Origin: Microbispora amethystogenes
Lineage (GTDB): Bacteria; Actinomycetota; Actinomycetes; Streptosporangiales; Streptosporangiaceae
Assembly (NCBI RefSeq): GCF_016863015.1
Contig: NZ_BOOB01000009.1
Location: 62,001 to 126,000, forward strand
DNA: 64,000 nucleotides
Reading direction: 5' to 3'
Shown: positions 49,182 through 58,252 of the stretch, one piece after another
Position numbering within the stretch: the stretch's first letter is position 1
Layout of the letters: each line of letters starts with the position of its first letter
Notes under the pieces: model-generated
What the model was told of the DNA's origin: nothing
Seen by the model: the letters and a program-made list of their open reading frames with translations, nothing else
Databases searched by the model: none
Program-made: the position numbers and the translations under genes

Positions 49182-49766
49182 TCAGGTGCGCACGAGCGGC
49201 GTGTCGACGAGGTGCTCGGCGAGGAACCAGGCCTGCAGCTCACCCGTGCGGACGACCTCGGAGACGAGCAGGTCGTCGGTGCCGTCGTCGCCCATGTCGG
49301 CCGCGCGGGAGGCGGCGTCGTGCGCGGCGACCAGGATCGTCTCGTGGGCTTCGAGGAGCCTGGAGAGCATCGCGGGCACCTCCTCCACGCCGTCCGGCGG
49401 CCGTGGGATCACGGTCATCTCCGCCACCTGGCGCGGATCGCCGACCGCGACCCCGCCGAGCGTCTGGATGCGTTCGGCGATGGCGTCGATGATCGGCAGT
49501 TGCTCGCCCGCGTGCTTGTCGAGCAGCAGGTGCAACTGGTAGAAGGTCGGCCCCCGCATGAGCCAGTGGTGCTTCTTGTACAGGCTGTACAGGATCTGCG
49601 TGTCGGCCAGGATCTGGTTGAGCCGCTGGCAGGAGTATTCCCGGGTCTCCCTCGGCAGGCCGACGGGGAAGTCCCGGACCGTGCCGAACGACTGGATCTC
49701 CACGCCCCTCTGGTGCAGCCAGGGCTGGCTGCTCGCACGGACTCCGGAGGAAGGGTTGACAGCCAA
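49182..49766 (-). CDS. dps: Dps-family DNA-protecting ferritin
   Basis: 194 aa. The ferroxidase ligands are present: H-H in KKHHWLMRGPTFYQLHLLLDKHAGEQ and D/E in the same helix, with helices LNQILADTQILYSLYK and LLEAHETILVAAHDAA. Dps oligomers oxidise Fe2+ with H2O2 and protect DNA. I start at TTG 49766 because AGGAG lies 7 nt upstream; the GTG at 49781 overlaps that site. An AT-rich promoter region (49790-49850) follows upstream, shared with a divergent lipoprotein gene. Confidence 0.92.
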   Translation of the reverse strand: MAVNPSSGVRASSQPWLHQRGVEIQSFGTVRDFPVGLPRETREYSCQRLNQILADTQILYSLYKKHHWLMRGPTFYQLHLLLDKHAGEQLPIIDAIAERIQTLGGVAVGDPRQVAEMTVIPRPPDGVEEVPAMLSRLLEAHETILVAAHDAASRAADMGDDGTDDLLVSEVVRTGELQAWFLAEHLVDTPLVRT

Positions 49767-49893
49767 GACGTCACTCCTCACTCAATCGGTTTGTATCCAA
49801 TAGTGAGTCTTTCGCCTTTTATGTCCCTTAAACGCCTTATATGGCGATTTGCCCAAGGTGAACCCTCCGGGCCCGCGCCTGCGTACCTCGGAG

Positions 49894-50304
49894 GTGTCGA
49901 GACTTCCGCATCACCACGCTCTCGCGGTCGCCGCCGTCGCGGCGGCCGCCCTGGCGTCCGCTCTGACGTCCGCCTGCGCCGGCCCGGACGCGACTCCCGC
50001 GTACGGCCCGCCGCCCACCGTCGAGCAGCTCGCCGCGCGGGCGGGCTGCACCCCGAAGATCCAGATTGACGCGGCGGAACTCCGCCAGGGGCACTGCCAC
50101 ACGCCGATCGGGGACTTCTTCCTCACCACGTTCGCCACCCAGCGGGGCAAGGACGAGTGGATGGACCAGGCGCCGGAGTACAGCCCCCACCTCGTCGGCG
50201 ACATCTGGACCGCCCTCGCGCCCCGGAGCGTCCTCGACCGGCTCCGGCTGAGGATCGGCGGCGACCTCCACCTCAAGGACCACAGGGTCAAGAGCCCCGG
50301 ATGA
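49894..50304 (+). CDS. Small putative lipoprotein, unknown function
   Basis: 136 aa if started at GTG 49894. The frame is open from TTG 49849, and no start has a well-placed ribosome site. A hydrophobic signal (LAVAAVAAAALASALTSAC) ends in an acceptable lipobox Cys. The mature part has two more Cys (GCTPK, GHCHTP) in a compact about 100-residue domain: CTPKIQIDAAELRQGHCHTPIG followed by DFFLTTFATQRGKDEW. I recall similar unannotated actinobacterial lipoproteins but no function. Convergent with the MFS gene. Confidence 0.72.
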   Translation: MSRLPHHHALAVAAVAAAALASALTSACAGPDATPAYGPPPTVEQLAARAGCTPKIQIDAAELRQGHCHTPIGDFFLTTFATQRGKDEWMDQAPEYSPHLVGDIWTALAPRSVLDRLRLRIGGDLHLKDHRVKSPG

Positions 50305-50313
50305 GCCCGGGCG

Positions 50314-51729
50314 CTATCCGGCCTGCAGGGCCTCCTCCCGGCCCTCCGACAGCCGGGCGGCCGTGCGCTCCGCCGTACGCCGGGCCCAGCGGCCGGTGGT
50401 CAGAACGGCGAGACACAGGACGAGCAGGCCGTACGCGGCGGTGATCCAGTGCCCGGTGCGTGCGGCCGGCACGAAGCGCGCGCCGGAGGCGGCGGCCACG
50501 ACGGCTCCGGCGATGGCCACACCCAGCGACTGGCCGACCTGGCGGCTGGTCGAGGCGACCGCGGAGGCCACTCCCGCCTGCTCCAGCGGCATCCCGGAGA
50601 CCGCGGTGTTGGTGATCGGCGGGTTCAGCATGCCGAACCCCACGCCGAAGACGACGTAGATCCCGAGCAGCAGGGGGAGGGGCGTGGTGAGCGTCACCTG
50701 GGCGAGCAGCGCCCCGGCGGCGGCCAGGCAGACGCCCCCGGCGACCAGCGGCGCGCGCGGGCCGCGCGTGCCCACGAGCCGGCCGGACAGCGGGCCGACG
50801 ATCATCGTGCTCACCGCCACGGGCAGCGTGCACAGCCCGGCGTCGAGCGCGGAAAGGCCGCGGTGCCCCTGCAGATAGAGCGTGTTGAGGAAGAGGAACG
50901 CGCCCAGGGCGGCGAAGCCGGAGACCGCCATGAGGGCCGCTCCGGAGAACGGCGCGCTGCCGAAGAACCGCATGTCGATGAGTGGTTCGGGCCGGCGCAG
51001 TTCGTAGGCGACCAGCCCGGCCAGGGCCGCGACCGCGACCGCGAAGCAGACGGCGCTGAGCGCGGCGCCCGCCGACGGGCCCTCGATGATCCCGTACGTG
51101 AGCGTGCCGAGCAGGACGACGACGAGCACCTGCCCGACCGGGTCGATCCGGCGTGCCGCGGGGGCCTTCGACTCGGGCACGTACCGCCAGGTCAGGAACA
51201 CCGCGAGCAGGCCGATGGGCACGTTGATCCAGAAAATCGCCCGCCAGCCCACGCTGTCGGTGAGCAGGCCGCCGACCACCGGGCCGAGCGCCATGCTGAT
51301 CCCCACGACCCCGCCCCACACGCCGATCGCCTGGGCCCGCTCCCTGCGGTCGGTGAACGTGTTCGTGATGATCGACATGGCGACCGGGTTCATCATCGAC
51401 CCGCCGACGGCCTGGAGGACCCGGGAGGCGACCAGCCAGGCGAGACTCGGCGCGAGGCTGCACAGCAGCGACCCGGCCGAGAAGATCACCAGCCCGGTCT
51501 GGAAGGTGCGCCGGCGGCCCACGCGGTCCGCCGTGGAGCCCGCGAGCATGAGCAGCCCGGCGAGCGTCAGCGTGTAGGCGTCGACCGTCCACTGCAGGCC
51601 GGAGATCGGCGCGTGCAGGTCCCGCCCGAGGGCGGGCAGCGCGACGTTCACGATCGTGTTGTCCAGCGACACGATCAGCAGGCTCATGCAGCAGATCAGG
51701 AGAACAAGAATCCGCCTTCGGCGGGTCAT
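50314..51729 (-). CDS. MFS drug exporter (DHA2/EmrB-QacA family)
   Basis: 471 aa with about 14 membrane helices. Family motifs: DNTIVNVALPALGRDL (motif D1), WTVDAYTLTLAGLLMLAGSTADRVGRRR (motif A between helices 2 and 3), and ALGPVVGGLLTDSVGWRAIFWINVPIG (motif C, antiporter type). Expected to expel hydrophobic cations or antibiotics by proton antiport. No TetR/MarR gene is adjacent. Begins with a basic MTRRRR. Confidence 0.92.
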   Translation of the reverse strand: MTRRRRILVLLICCMSLLIVSLDNTIVNVALPALGRDLHAPISGLQWTVDAYTLTLAGLLMLAGSTADRVGRRRTFQTGLVIFSAGSLLCSLAPSLAWLVASRVLQAVGGSMMNPVAMSIITNTFTDRRERAQAIGVWGGVVGISMALGPVVGGLLTDSVGWRAIFWINVPIGLLAVFLTWRYVPESKAPAARRIDPVGQVLVVVLLGTLTYGIIEGPSAGAALSAVCFAVAVAALAGLVAYELRRPEPLIDMRFFGSAPFSGAALMAVSGFAALGAFLFLNTLYLQGHRGLSALDAGLCTLPVAVSTMIVGPLSGRLVGTRGPRAPLVAGGVCLAAAGALLAQVTLTTPLPLLLGIYVVFGVGFGMLNPPITNTAVSGMPLEQAGVASAVASTSRQVGQSLGVAIAGAVVAAASGARFVPAARTGHWITAAYGLLVLCLAVLTTGRWARRTAERTAARLSEGREEALQAG

Positions 51730-51841
51730 TTACGACACCCCACCACGCAACCGTACAGAAGCGGTCAAAAGCGGGCTGAGGTGGGTCGGGAGGCCGCCCC
51801 CCGGCGGCCTCCTCGCGACATCACCGGCGACTCTCGCGAGG

Positions 51842-52213
51842 TCAGATCTCCAGTCTGTCCTCGATCGAGCGGAGCTGGTGCCGGGCCAGCGCCAGGTTGG
51901 CCCGGCCGCGGTCCAGGGCGAGGTAGAGGAAGAGGCCCTTGCCGCCGCGGCCGGTGAGCGGCCGGATGAGGTGATACTGCGAGCCCAGCGTGATGAGGAT
52001 GTCCTCGATCGTCTCGTTCAGCTGGAGCGCCTCGATCGCCCGCAGCTTGGCCCTGACCACCTCGGTGTTGGCCGCCGCGGCGACCTGGAGGTCGAGGTCC
52101 TTCGACCCGCCGAGCGCGCCCAGCGCCATCCCGCTTCCGTAGTCGGCCACCACCGCGCCGACCGCGCCGTCGATGGTCAGCATCTCCTTGAGGGAGACAT
52201 CCATGTTCGCCAT
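51842..52213 (-). CDS. Roadblock/LC7-domain protein (third in the operon)
   Basis: 123 aa, single Roadblock/LC7 domain: MLTIDGAVGAVVADYGSGMALGALGG, the helix LRAIEALQLNETIEDILITLGSQYHLIRPL, and the strand GKGLFLYLALDRGRANLALARHQLRSIE. The SQYHLIRPL signature is shared with the first roadblock gene of the operon (TSYHLVRPM), so these two are paralogues. Such proteins regulate or scaffold small Ras-like GTPases (MglA-type), but no GTPase gene is present here. Last gene of the set, 46 bp after the second roadblock gene. Confidence 0.88.
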   Translation of the reverse strand: MANMDVSLKEMLTIDGAVGAVVADYGSGMALGALGGSKDLDLQVAAAANTEVVRAKLRAIEALQLNETIEDILITLGSQYHLIRPLTGRGGKGLFLYLALDRGRANLALARHQLRSIEDRLEI

Positions 52214-52259
52214 GCGTTCCTCTCCTGGTTCCTGTCGTGTACGCGGGCGCCGGTCGGCG

Positions 52260-52670
52260 CTATCCGCGTCCGGCGATGGCGGCGATCCTGTCCGCCGCCC
52301 TGCGTCCCTCGATCCGGAGCAGGCCGAGGTTCGCCCCCGGGCCTGCGAGAACGGTGAGGACGAGCGTGGGTCCCGCGGCGTAGCACGCGGTGTGCCCCTG
52401 GGCCGCGGAGATCAGCGTCTCCTCCAGCCGGCCGATCCGGGCGAGATCGGTCATCTGGCGGCTCAGCGACAGCAGCGCCGACGTGAGCGCCGCCGTCTGC
52501 TCGGTGCTGCTGATGGCGAGGTCCGTCGTCACGAGCAGGCCGTCGACCGTGCACGTGAGCGCACCGGTGATCTCGGGCGCCCGCTCGCGCAGGACGACCA
52601 GCTCCCGATGAATGTCGTGGCGTAGATCCACCGAAACATCCCTCCCGGCCCGCCTGAGCCACCCGATCAC
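52260..52670 (-). CDS. Roadblock/LC7-domain protein (second)
   Basis: 136 aa: HRELVVLRERAPEITGALTCTVDGLLVTTDLAISSTEQTAALTSALLSLSRQMTDLARIGRLEETLI, the larger form close to the CvnB/MglB group. It starts GTG 52670, overlapping the previous stop by one base (TAGTG), so translation is coupled. Lacks the SYHL(I/V)RP motif of its two paralogues. Confidence 0.85.
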   Translation of the reverse strand: MIGWLRRAGRDVSVDLRHDIHRELVVLRERAPEITGALTCTVDGLLVTTDLAISSTEQTAALTSALLSLSRQMTDLARIGRLEETLISAAQGHTACYAAGPTLVLTVLAGPGANLGLLRIEGRRAADRIAAIAGRG

Positions 52671-53536
52671 TACAGCGCCTCCAGCGCGTCACGCACTCTG
52701 AGCAGCAGCTTCACGTCGGTCACCGCGTCCGCGACCGGCGCCGTCGGCGGCCGGGGCGTGCGCCGGGGCAACGCGGCCTGCTGCTCGCCGAGCTGCTTGT
52801 CCGGCTGCTTGTCCGGCTGCTCGTGCGGCTGTTCGTCCGGTGCCGTCCGTGCCGCCGCGGGTGCCGTCGCCAGCAGGCCCGCCGCCGCGAGCTCCCGTAC
52901 GGCCAGCAGCGTGGAGTAGGCCGGGTGCCCGAGGCGGCGGGCCAGCTCGACCGGCGTGGCGGCGGAGTCGGCGGCCAGCAGCAGCTCCCACTGCAACCGG
53001 GTGAGCAGCGCGTGCGTGCCGGGAATCCGCCGCAGGGGCGTCACCGGCCGCGCGTCCAGCTCGGCCGACGGCCACGCCCGCTCCAGCCGCGCCCGGCGCC
53101 TGGCGCACTCGCGCAGCAGCCCCGGCACGTCGAAGAACCAGTGGACCCCGAGCCAGTGGGCGTCGCCCGCCCTGAACCTGGTGCGGAGCGTCCTCGGGGT
53201 GAGCAGGAAGAACGCCGCGTCCAGCGTGGCCGAAAGCACGCAGAACTCCAGCTCGCCCCGGCTGAGCACGCCCCTGCTCACGAGCAGCGCGCCGCCGTCC
53301 CCGCCCGGCCCGGCCTCCTGCCGCGCGTGCCGGATCCCGGCGGCGCCGATCCGGCCCGACCCGCAGAGCAGCTCCTCCACCCCGGGCGTGGCCGCGCAGT
53401 CCACGTACGACACCCGGCCGCGTACGAGGTAGACCGTGCCCTCCTTGCCCACCCGCAGCGAGCCGGTGGCCTCGTCCTGGGCGAGGCCGGTGAGCACGGT
53501 GTCCAGAGCCGGAGCCGACACGGGCCGGGTTCCCAT
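52670..53536 (-). CDS. PATAN/DUF4388-like protein in the roadblock operon
   Basis: 288 aa. The N-terminal about 60 residues (LDTVLTGLAQDEATGSLRVGKEGTVYLVRGRVSYVDCA) match the DUF4388/PATAN fold often linked to response regulators and roadblock proteins. The middle (about 120-230) is helical with RLQWELLLAADSAATPVELARRLG, a winged-helix-like DUF4388 C-terminal pattern. A Gln-rich tail with a repeated EQPDKQPDKQ (12-bp DNA repeats) precedes the end. ATG 53536 overlaps the upstream stop (TGATG). Confidence 0.68.
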   Translation of the reverse strand: MGTRPVSAPALDTVLTGLAQDEATGSLRVGKEGTVYLVRGRVSYVDCAATPGVEELLCGSGRIGAAGIRHARQEAGPGGDGGALLVSRGVLSRGELEFCVLSATLDAAFFLLTPRTLRTRFRAGDAHWLGVHWFFDVPGLLRECARRRARLERAWPSAELDARPVTPLRRIPGTHALLTRLQWELLLAADSAATPVELARRLGHPAYSTLLAVRELAAAGLLATAPAAARTAPDEQPHEQPDKQPDKQLGEQQAALPRRTPRPPTAPVADAVTDVKLLLRVRDALEAL

Positions 53537-53907
53537 CAGGAGGCGACCAGCTCGTTCGTGATGGCGCGCAGCCGCAGCCGGGCCAGGGCGAGGTTCGCCC
53601 GCTCCACGTCCAGCCGTACGCACAGCAGCAGCGGGCCGTCGAACATCATCTCCATCGGCCGTACGAGGTGGTAGGACGTGCCGGTGGTCACGATCACGTC
53701 CTCGACCCGGAGGCTGGTCTCCTCGGACGCCGTCGCGACGCCGTCGAGCGTGGCGCGGTAGGCCCCGCTGAGCCCGGCGGCGGCCCGGCCGGGATCGGCG
53801 ATCCCCTTCGCCGCCACGGGCATGCCGCTGGTGTGGTCGACCAGAATCGCGCCGAGCGCGCCAGGAATCGACATGGCCTCCGAGAGGCAGTCCTCTATCC
53901 CGATCAA
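53536..53907 (-). CDS. Roadblock/LC7-domain protein (first in the operon)
   Basis: 123 aa: IEDCLSEAMSIPGALGAILVDHTSGMPVAAKG, LRVEDVIVTTGTSYHLVRPMEMM and LLLCVRLDVERANLALARLRLRAI. TTG 53907 is used because AGGAG lies 7 nt upstream; the frame to 54003 reads a repetitive, non-conserved stretch. Heads a four-gene operon of coupled cistrons (roadblock, PATAN-like, roadblock, roadblock). Confidence 0.85.
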   Translation of the reverse strand: MIGIEDCLSEAMSIPGALGAILVDHTSGMPVAAKGIADPGRAAAGLSGAYRATLDGVATASEETSLRVEDVIVTTGTSYHLVRPMEMMFDGPLLLCVRLDVERANLALARLRLRAITNELVAS

Positions 53908-53920
53908 CCCGTCACTCCTC

Positions 53921-53950
53921 GTCGCTTCTCGTCGCTTCTCGTCGCTTCTG
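53921..53950. repeat. Three 10-bp direct repeats upstream of the roadblock operon
   Basis: GTCGCTTCTC, GTCGCTTCTC, GTCGCTTCTG in tandem, one helical turn apart, directly upstream of the ribosome site of the first roadblock gene. Either slippage product or activator-type direct repeats. Confidence 0.9.
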
Positions 53951-54151
53951 TCGCCTCGCCGGTGCAGCGCGGCCAACACTAGAGGAGCAGGTGGACGGGC
54001 CACCCGAGCCGGAAAGGGGCTGGGATGAATTGATTAGTCCAGAAGAATAAGAATTGTTCTCCCCGGAATGGTAATCCCGGTTTTCGTGAAATTTCCTCGT
54101 ATCGAGGAGAGTCGAGGGGAGGGTACGGGGTGGTGCCGTACGGCGGCCAGA

Positions 54152-54670
54152 ATGGGAGGCGTGGAGCGCATTCTGGTCAGCGCCTGCCTGCTCGGCCGCC
54201 GGGTGCGGTACGACGGCGGCGCCAAGACGAGCGACGACGACCTGCTCGCCCGGTGGCGCGCGGAGGGGCGGCTCGTGCCGTTCTGCCCCGAGGTCGAGGG
54301 CGGGCTGCCCGTCCCCCGCCCGCCGGCCGAGATCGAGGGCGGGGCGGGCGGCGCGGCGGTGCTGGCCGGGGAGGCCCGGATCCTGACGCCGGACGGCGCC
54401 GACGTGACCGAGGCGTTCCTGTCCGGCGCGCGGCAGGCCCTCGCCGCCGCACGATCCTCCGGCGTACGGGTAGCGGTCCTCAAGGAGGGCAGCCCGTCGT
54501 GCGGATCGCTGCGGATCTACGACGGCGCCCACCGCGGCAGGACCGTCCCGGGGCAGGGCGTGACGACCGCGCTGCTGGAGCTGAACGGCATCCGCGTCTT
54601 CGGCGAGGACCGCGTCCCCGACGCCGCCCGCTACCTCGAAGGCCTCAGGGGGACAGGGGATCCGCGGTGA
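54152..54670 (+). CDS. DUF523 / TudS-type desulfidase family protein
   Basis: 172 aa from ATG 54152 (GTG 54161 possible). It has the three Cys that hold a [4Fe-4S] cluster in TudS: C12 in VSACLLGRRVRYDGG, C45 in VPFCPEVEGGLPVPR, and C117 in KEGSPSCGS. TudS removes sulfur from thiouracil. The full DUF523 order is intact, ending at DRVPDAARYLEGL. Its 3' end overlaps the convergent DUF4032 gene by 26 bp. Confidence 0.85.
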   Translation: MGGVERILVSACLLGRRVRYDGGAKTSDDDLLARWRAEGRLVPFCPEVEGGLPVPRPPAEIEGGAGGAAVLAGEARILTPDGADVTEAFLSGARQALAAARSSGVRVAVLKEGSPSCGSLRIYDGAHRGRTVPGQGVTTALLELNGIRVFGEDRVPDAARYLEGLRGTGDPR

Positions 54671-55871
54671 CGATGACAGCCTTCTCGTCCGGCTTGTACA
54701 CCAGGACGTTGTCCACGTAGGACCGCACCGCCGCGTCGAGGCCGACGTCCTTGCCCGCCGCCTCCGACATGTACCAGCGGTGGTCGAGCACCTCGTGGAA
54801 GAGCTGGGCGGGCTCCAGCTTGCGCCGCAGGGCGGCCGGGACCGCGGTCACCACCGCCTGGAACACCTCGGCCAGCCACCGGTGGGCCACGATCGCCTCG
54901 TCCTCGTGCCGCAGCCCGTTCGACACGCGGAACGCGTCGAGGTCGTTGAGCAGCCGCCTGGCCTGGTTCTCCTCCACGTCGAGGCCGGTCAGGCGGAGCA
55001 GCCGGCGCTGGTGGTGCCCGGCGTCCACGACCTTCGGCCGTACGATCAGCCGGGACGTGCCGGCCTTGCGGCGCACCATCATCTCGGCGACGTCGAAACC
55101 GAGGGAGTTGAGCCGGCGGACCCGCTGGTCGACCCGATGCCAGTCGACCTCCTCGATGATCTCGTCCTCGGTCAGCTCGTCCCACAGCCGGTGATAACGC
55201 TCGACCAGCTGGTCGGCGAAGACCAGCGGGTCGATGGTCGGGTGGAGCAGCCCGCCGGCCTCCAGGTCGAGCATCTCGCCGTAGATGTTCACGTGCGCGA
55301 CGTCGATGTCGTGGGCCCGCTGGCCCTCGCTGATCGCGGGGTGGAGGTCGCCCGTCTCGGCGTCCACGAGATAGGCGGCGAACGCGCCGGCGTCCCGGCG
55401 GAACAACGTGTTCGACAGCGAGCAGTCACCCCAGTAGAAGCCGCTCAGGTGGAGCCGTACGAGCAGGACGGCGAGCGCGTCGAGCAGGCGGGTCAGCGTG
55501 TCGGGCCGCACCGAGCCCGACAGCACGGCGCGGTACGGCAGGGAGAACTGCAGGTGCCGGGTGATCAGAGCCGAGTCGAGCTCCGAGCCGTCCGCGGCGG
55601 TGCGCCCGGTCACGACGGCCACCGGCTCGACCGCGGGCGCGTCGTGCCGGGCCAGATCCCACAGCAGGCGATACTCCCGCTTGGCGTACCGGGTGCTGAT
55701 CTCCTTGATCGCGTAGACCCGGCCGGACAGCCGGGCGAAGCGCACGACGTGCCGGGAGATGCCGCGCGGCAGCGTCACCAGGTGGTGGACGGGCCATTCT
55801 TCGAGGGGGACGTCCCAGGGCAGGCGGATCAGGTCGGGGTCGCTGGGGGCTCCGGTGATCTGCAGGGGCAC
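54645..55871 (-). CDS. DUF4032-family kinase-like protein
   Basis: 408 aa. N-terminal kinase-like domain: YAIKEISTRYAKREYRLLWDLARHDAPAVEPVAVV (Lys-containing strand), then LLVRLHLSGFYWGDCSLSNTLFRRDAGAFAAYLVDAETGDLH, where GDCSLSNT stands where protein and sugar kinases have HGDxxxxN, and VDAE for the DFG/DxE metal site. C-terminal DUF4032 with WYMSEAAGKDVGLDAAVRSYVD. Role unknown; lipopolysaccharide-kinase-like is a common label. GTG 55871 has AAGGAG 6 nt upstream. Confidence 0.85.
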   Translation of the reverse strand: MPLQITGAPSDPDLIRLPWDVPLEEWPVHHLVTLPRGISRHVVRFARLSGRVYAIKEISTRYAKREYRLLWDLARHDAPAVEPVAVVTGRTAADGSELDSALITRHLQFSLPYRAVLSGSVRPDTLTRLLDALAVLLVRLHLSGFYWGDCSLSNTLFRRDAGAFAAYLVDAETGDLHPAISEGQRAHDIDVAHVNIYGEMLDLEAGGLLHPTIDPLVFADQLVERYHRLWDELTEDEIIEEVDWHRVDQRVRRLNSLGFDVAEMMVRRKAGTSRLIVRPKVVDAGHHQRRLLRLTGLDVEENQARRLLNDLDAFRVSNGLRHEDEAIVAHRWLAEVFQAVVTAVPAALRRKLEPAQLFHEVLDHRWYMSEAAGKDVGLDAAVRSYVDNVLVYKPDEKAVIVTADPLSP

Positions 55872-55944
55872 CGATTGCTCCTTATCTGGGTTGCTCCCTA
55901 TCTGAGGGGCTTCCACACAAGTGTCGCGGATAGAGTCGGGCGCT

Positions 55945-57519
55945 ATGACGCTGGTGGACGAGTTCATCGATTGGTACCTGGCCGAGAACCCGGTCATGGC
56001 CGCTCTGCTGGGGGCCGACGGGTACGACCGCACGCTGGGCGACTTCAGCGAGGCCGCCTTCACGGGACGTGAGCGGGCGGTCGAGGAATGGCTGCGCAAG
56101 CTGTCGGAGGCGGCTCCCGGCGACCCGGAGGACGAGATCGACCGCGACCTGGTCGCCGCCCATCTGCGCGGGGCCGTGGCGCTGGCCCGCTGGCCGGAGT
56201 GGCGGCGGGACCCGGCCGCCTACCTCGGACTGGTCTTCGCCTCGATGTTCACGCCGTTCCAGCAGCGCCTCAAGCCGGAGGCCGAGCTGGTCGACGCCGC
56301 CGTCGCGCGCCTCGCCGAGGTGCCGGCCGTGCTCGCCGCCTGCCGGGCGAACCTGGACCCCGACATCGCCGCCGACCTGCTGGTCCGGCGCGGCCTCGAC
56401 CAGGCGCGTACGGGACGCCGGTTCCTGACCGAGACGCTGCCCGCCCAGGTCGGCGACCCGGAGCTGCGGGCGCGCCTCGCCCGGGCCGCCGAGCCCGCCG
56501 CCGACGCCTTCGACGGGCTGGTCGGCTTCCTGGAGGACTTCCGGCCCCGGGGCAGCTGGCGGATGGGCGAGGAGCTCTACTCGGCCCTGCTGCGCGAGCG
56601 GGAGATGCTCGGCTACGGCGCCCCCGAACTGCACGAGAAGGGCAGGCAGGCCTGGGCCGAGATCGACGGGCGGATGACCGAGGTCGCGTCCCGCCTCGGG
56701 CCGGGCACCTGGCGGGAGGTGATGGAGTCGCTCATGGACGACCACCCGCCGACCCTGGAGGCCATGCGGGCGGAGTACGAGGCCGAGACGCTGCGGGCTC
56801 GCGACTTCGTCCGCGAGCGGGGCCTGGTGACCTTCCCGGAGGGGGAGGAGTGCCGGGTCGAGCCGTCTCCGGAGTTCCAGCGGCCCATCATCGCCGTGGC
56901 CAGCTACCTCGCCCCGCCGCCGCTGTCGGCCTCGCGGGACGGGATCTTCTTCGTGCCGTACACGCCCGACGGCTTCACCGAGGAGCAGGTGCGGCAGCGG
57001 CTGCGGACCAACTCGCGGGCGCAGATGCCCTCGATCAGCGTCCACGAGGCCTACCCCGGCCACCACTGGCACCTCGGGTGGATGGCCGGCAATCCGCGCC
57101 GGGCCCGCAAGATCTTCCGTACGCCGTACTTCGTGGAGGGCTGGGCGCTCTACGTCGAGAAGGTGATGCACGAGCAGGGCTACTTCGACACCCCGGAGAC
57201 CGAGCTCGCCCACCTCGACTGCCGCATCTGGCGGGCCGCCCGCATCGTGGTGGACACCGCGCTGCACTGCGACGACATGACGCCGGAGCAGGCGGAGGAG
57301 TTCCTCACCACGAAGGCGTCCCTGTCGCCGGGGACCGCCGCGGGGGAGGTCAGCCGCTACTGCGCCTGGCCCACCCAGGCTCCCTCGTACCTCACCGGCG
57401 CGCTGGAGATCGAGCGCATCAGGGCCGGCTACGCGGGCGACCTGCGGACCTTCCACGACACGATCGCCGGGTCGGGCGGCCTGCCGCTCGGCCTCGCCCG
57501 GAAGGCCGTGCTGGGCTGA
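55945..57519 (+). CDS. DUF885-family metallopeptidase-like protein
   Basis: 524 aa, mostly helical. The DUF885 signature SISVHEAYPGHHWHLGW (H-E-A-x-P-G-H-H, about residues 365-375) and downstream YFVEGWALYVEKVM form a gluzincin-like zinc site. Residues include the C-terminal QAPSYLTGALEIERIRAGY substrate region. Family members are carboxypeptidase- or dipeptidase-like; no signal peptide is seen, so it is probably cytosolic. Divergent from the DUF4032 gene with a 73-bp gap. Confidence 0.88.
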   Translation: MTLVDEFIDWYLAENPVMAALLGADGYDRTLGDFSEAAFTGRERAVEEWLRKLSEAAPGDPEDEIDRDLVAAHLRGAVALARWPEWRRDPAAYLGLVFASMFTPFQQRLKPEAELVDAAVARLAEVPAVLAACRANLDPDIAADLLVRRGLDQARTGRRFLTETLPAQVGDPELRARLARAAEPAADAFDGLVGFLEDFRPRGSWRMGEELYSALLREREMLGYGAPELHEKGRQAWAEIDGRMTEVASRLGPGTWREVMESLMDDHPPTLEAMRAEYEAETLRARDFVRERGLVTFPEGEECRVEPSPEFQRPIIAVASYLAPPPLSASRDGIFFVPYTPDGFTEEQVRQRLRTNSRAQMPSISVHEAYPGHHWHLGWMAGNPRRARKIFRTPYFVEGWALYVEKVMHEQGYFDTPETELAHLDCRIWRAARIVVDTALHCDDMTPEQAEEFLTTKASLSPGTAAGEVSRYCAWPTQAPSYLTGALEIERIRAGYAGDLRTFHDTIAGSGGLPLGLARKAVLG

Positions 57520-57563
57520 GCTTCGGGCCTGCCCTGTGGCTGCTTAGGTTCTGGGCGCGGGCG

Positions 57564-58205
57564 TCAGCCGGCGAGCGCGCGTTCGATCACGGCGGTGAGC
57601 TGGTCCTCGGTGAGAACCGCGGGCCGGCCCACCCCCAGGGCGCGGACGTAGACCTCGCACAGCCATTCGAGCAGGCGGGTCGCCTCGAACGCCTGCTCCA
57701 GGCCGTTCCCGATCGTCACCGCGCCGTGACTGGCCATCAGGGCGGCCTGCCTGCCCTCGATCGCGGCGAGGACGCCCCGCGCCAGTTCCGGCGTGCCGTA
57801 CGTCGCGTACGGGGCGACCCGGACCGTGCCGCCGAGCAGCAGCGCGTTGTAGTGGATCGGCGGCAGTTCGGTCATGGTGGAGGCGACGACGGTCGCGAAG
57901 ACCGAGTGTGTGTGGACCACGGCCCGCGCGGAGGTCGCCTCGTACAACGCGAGATGCGTCGGCGTCTCGGAGGAGGGCCTGGTCCCGCCGTCGACGACCC
58001 GGCCGGTGAGGTCGAGGACCGGGCAGTCCTCGGGCCGGAGCCGGTCGAGCGCGACCCCCGACGGAGTGACGACGACGAGGTCACCCTTACGGGCGCTCAG
58101 GTTGCCCGAGGTCCCGATGACCAGGCCGAGATCCGCCGCCCTGCGGCCGTACTCGCACAGCTCACGCCGCAACTCGTCCATCTGCTCATTCACCTGCTCA
58201 TCCAC
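57564..58205 (-). CDS. Class II aldolase/adducin-family protein (L-fuculose-phosphate aldolase-like)
   Basis: 213 aa. Zinc site: AVVHTHSVFATVVAS (H-x-H) and ASHGAVTIG, with the phosphate-binding GTSGNLSARKGD and TPSG. The fold is that of L-fuculose-1-phosphate aldolase and methylthioribulose-1-phosphate dehydratase; the reaction is not certain. The start is uncertain: GTG 58205, ATG 58181 or TTG 58223. The first codons are a tandem duplication (VDEQ-VNEQ-MDEL, 12-bp units). Divergent from the PCD gene. Confidence 0.85.
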   Translation of the reverse strand: MDEQVNEQMDELRRELCEYGRRAADLGLVIGTSGNLSARKGDLVVVTPSGVALDRLRPEDCPVLDLTGRVVDGGTRPSSETPTHLALYEATSARAVVHTHSVFATVVASTMTELPPIHYNALLLGGTVRVAPYATYGTPELARGVLAAIEGRQAALMASHGAVTIGNGLEQAFEATRLLEWLCEVYVRALGVGRPAVLTEDQLTAVIERALAG

Positions 58206-58252
58206 GTCGGCGAATCTACACAATCGGCCGGTTTTCGTGATGTCCTGAACCT

